DNA from: Diphasiastrum complanatum
Lineage: Eukaryota; Streptophyta; Lycopodiopsida; Lycopodiales; Lycopodiaceae
Assembly (NCBI GenBank): GCA_029204225.1
Contig: CM055102.1
Location: forward strand, 44,834,484-44,898,483
Reading direction: 5' to 3'
Length of the DNA stretch: 64,000 nt
Shown piece by piece: positions 62,593 through 64,000 of this stretch. The first letter of the stretch is position 1; every line of letters begins with the position of its first letter. A program made the translations under genes and the position numbers. The notes under the pieces are model-generated. The model worked only from the letters and a program-made list of their open reading frames with translations, made no database searches and was not told the origin of the DNA.

Positions 62593-62804
62593 AGCAATTA
62601 CGTGCGGTAATGGTCCATTGGTCGGACCATTACCACAAATAATTTGGTCCTCGGGCAGCTCGTGGCCTCCGCCACTTGCTGTCCGGGTCCCAAATTATTT
62701 ATGGTAATGGCCCTCCCAATGGCCATTACCTACTACGTAATTGCCGTTCGGCTAATTTTTGGGCTGTTTTGGGCCCTATATTATTTTGCATAATATAGGG
62801 CCCA
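62593..62804. repeat. Satellite hairpin block, copy II (best preserved)
   Basis: Three perfect stems. GGTAATGGTCC (62606-62616) pairs with GGACCATTACC (62624-62634). GGTAATGGCC (62703-62712) pairs with GGCCATTACC (62721-62730). TGGGCCCTATATTAT (62770-62784) pairs with ATAATATAGGGCCCA (62790-62804). The first two lie inside a longer inverted repeat bounded by GCAATTACGT and ACGTAATTGC. Confidence 0.93.
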
Positions 62805-62837
62805 TATTATTTTCCTTGTTTTTGTATAACAGCGAAT

Positions 62838-63222
62838 GCAGTAGAGAGAGAAAGAGAGCGGAGTGAGAGAGAGATAGAGATAGAGAGAGAGCAGGGTAAA
62901 GAGATAGAGAGAGAGAGAGAGCAGGGTAGAGAGATATAGAGAGAGAGAGTGTGGGAGAGAGCGAGAGCGGGCGGTACAAAGATATATAGAGAGAGCGCAT
63001 GAGAGAGCACGAGAGGGAGGGAGAGAGCAGAAGAGAGAGAGGAAGAGAGCGCATCAGGGGGAGGGAAGGGAGAGAGAGAGAGCAGCGGCAGAGAGAGAGA
63101 GAGAGGGCGCTGCAGGGGGAGGGAGAGAGGAGAGAGAAGCAAGGAGAGAGATAGAGAGAGCGCAGCAGGAGGGAGGGAGAGCGTAGCAGGAGAGAGAGAG
63201 AGAGAGAGAGAGGGGGGGCAGC

Positions 63223-63292
<70 letters not shown>

Positions 63293-63478
63293 GTAGGAGG
63301 GAGGGAGAGGGAGAGGGAGAGTGTAGCAAGAAAGAGAGAGGGAGAGAGCGCAGCAGGGGGAGGGGGAGGAAGAGAGAGAGGAGAGGGCAACATAGGGGAG
63401 AGAGAGAGGGAGAGACACCGCAGCGGGAGGGAGGGATGGAGGGATGGAGGGAGGGATAGAGAGAGAGAGAGCGTAGCA

Positions 63479-63550
<72 letters not shown>

Positions 63551-63633
63551 CGCAACAGGAGGGAGGGAGGGAGGGACGGAGAGAGAGAGAGAGAGAGCGT
63601 AGCAGCAGAGAGAGAGAGGGAGAGAACATAGCA

Positions 63634-63718
<85 letters not shown>

Positions 63719-63770
63719 CCCATCAGGAGGGAGGGAGAGCGTAGCAGGAGAGAGAGAGAGAGGGAAAGAG
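62838..63770. repeat. GA-rich satellite array C
   Basis: It repeats the phrase order of array A (CGAATGCAGTAG start, GGTACAAAGATATATAGAGA, GCGCAGCAGGAGGGAGG, AGCGTAGCAGG) and ends CATCAGGAGGGAGGGAGAGC like A. A and C therefore descend from one unit. Confidence 0.92.
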
Positions 63771-63937
63771 CTAAAAAAATTAGCCAAACTGCAATTACGT
63801 AAGGTAATGATCCATTGGTCGGACCATTACCACAAATAATTCGGTCCCCGGACAGCTCGTGGCCTCCGCCACTCGTTGTCGGGTCCCGGATTATTTATGG
63901 TAATGGCCCTCCCAATGGCCATTACCTACTACATAAT
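63771..63937. repeat. Satellite hairpin block, copy III (right tail missing)
   Basis: CTAAAAAAATTAGCC head, GGTAATGATCC-type stem and GGTAATGGCC stem are present. The block stops at ACCTACTACATAAT without the GGGCCC hairpin. Unique sequence follows to the window end. Confidence 0.88.
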
Positions 63938-64000
63938 GAACTTTTGATGTATAAAATACTTGTATTGATCATTATCTAGAGAAGTTGTCATGTGTTGTTT

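Overview
This is a nuclear window from a land plant with a large, retrotransposon-rich genome. The evidence is one intron-split plant housekeeping gene, decayed Ty1/copia and Ty3/gypsy retrotransposons with initiator-Met tRNA primer sites, LINE fragments, MITE-like hairpins and kilobases of (GA)n satellite. Very long introns full of repeats suit a fern, or another large seedless or gymnosperm genome. That placement is inference. I see no prokaryotic, plastid or mitochondrial gene block.

The one intact host gene is on the minus strand, from 33658 down to 13295. Seven exons with clean GT/AG borders join into an uninterrupted 232-residue frame. The N-terminal half resembles the STEEP1 (CXorf56) zinc-binding domain and the C-terminal half is a DUF167/UPF0235 domain, an architecture I recall for Arabidopsis At5g63440. 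Introns 1, 2 and 6 hold copia LTRs, gypsy pieces, three head-to-tail LINE-type elements and a hAT-like MITE, which explains a 0.7 kb CDS spread over 20.4 kb.

Layout. 1-5.05 kb: rearranged copy A of an unrecognised two-gene family, with a promoter-like cluster of G-boxes. 5.37-9.0 kb: copia pseudogene. 9-13.3 kb: little coding signal and a 156-bp tandem duplication. 13.3-33.7 kb: the STEEP/DUF167 gene with its repeat-filled introns; next to its first exon is a 144-bp LTR-like unit containing a tRNA-like Pol III promoter. 35-39.4 kb: minus-strand copia tails and a gypsy scrap. 39.7-43.5 kb: copy B of the two-gene family, here as convergent genes. 43.6-46.5 kb: an AT-rich palindromic array and two opposed gypsy fragments. 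47-49.8 kb: a long unrecognised ORF beside an LTR, a copia tail, and a second LTR inserted into it. 51-55 kb: an inverted repeat with arms of about 1.5 kb. 55-56.5 kb: a LINE ORF1-type element with a (TC)n tail. 56.7-59 kb: a copia element with an internal inversion. 59.8-64 kb: GA satellite punctuated by conserved hairpin blocks.

The most unusual items are the two-gene family seen twice with an inversion between the copies, the tRNA-bearing LTR, the ORF1-only LINE-like elements ending in (TC)n, and the hairpin-punctuated GA satellite. All similarity statements come from reading translated sequence and memory of families; no database search was run.
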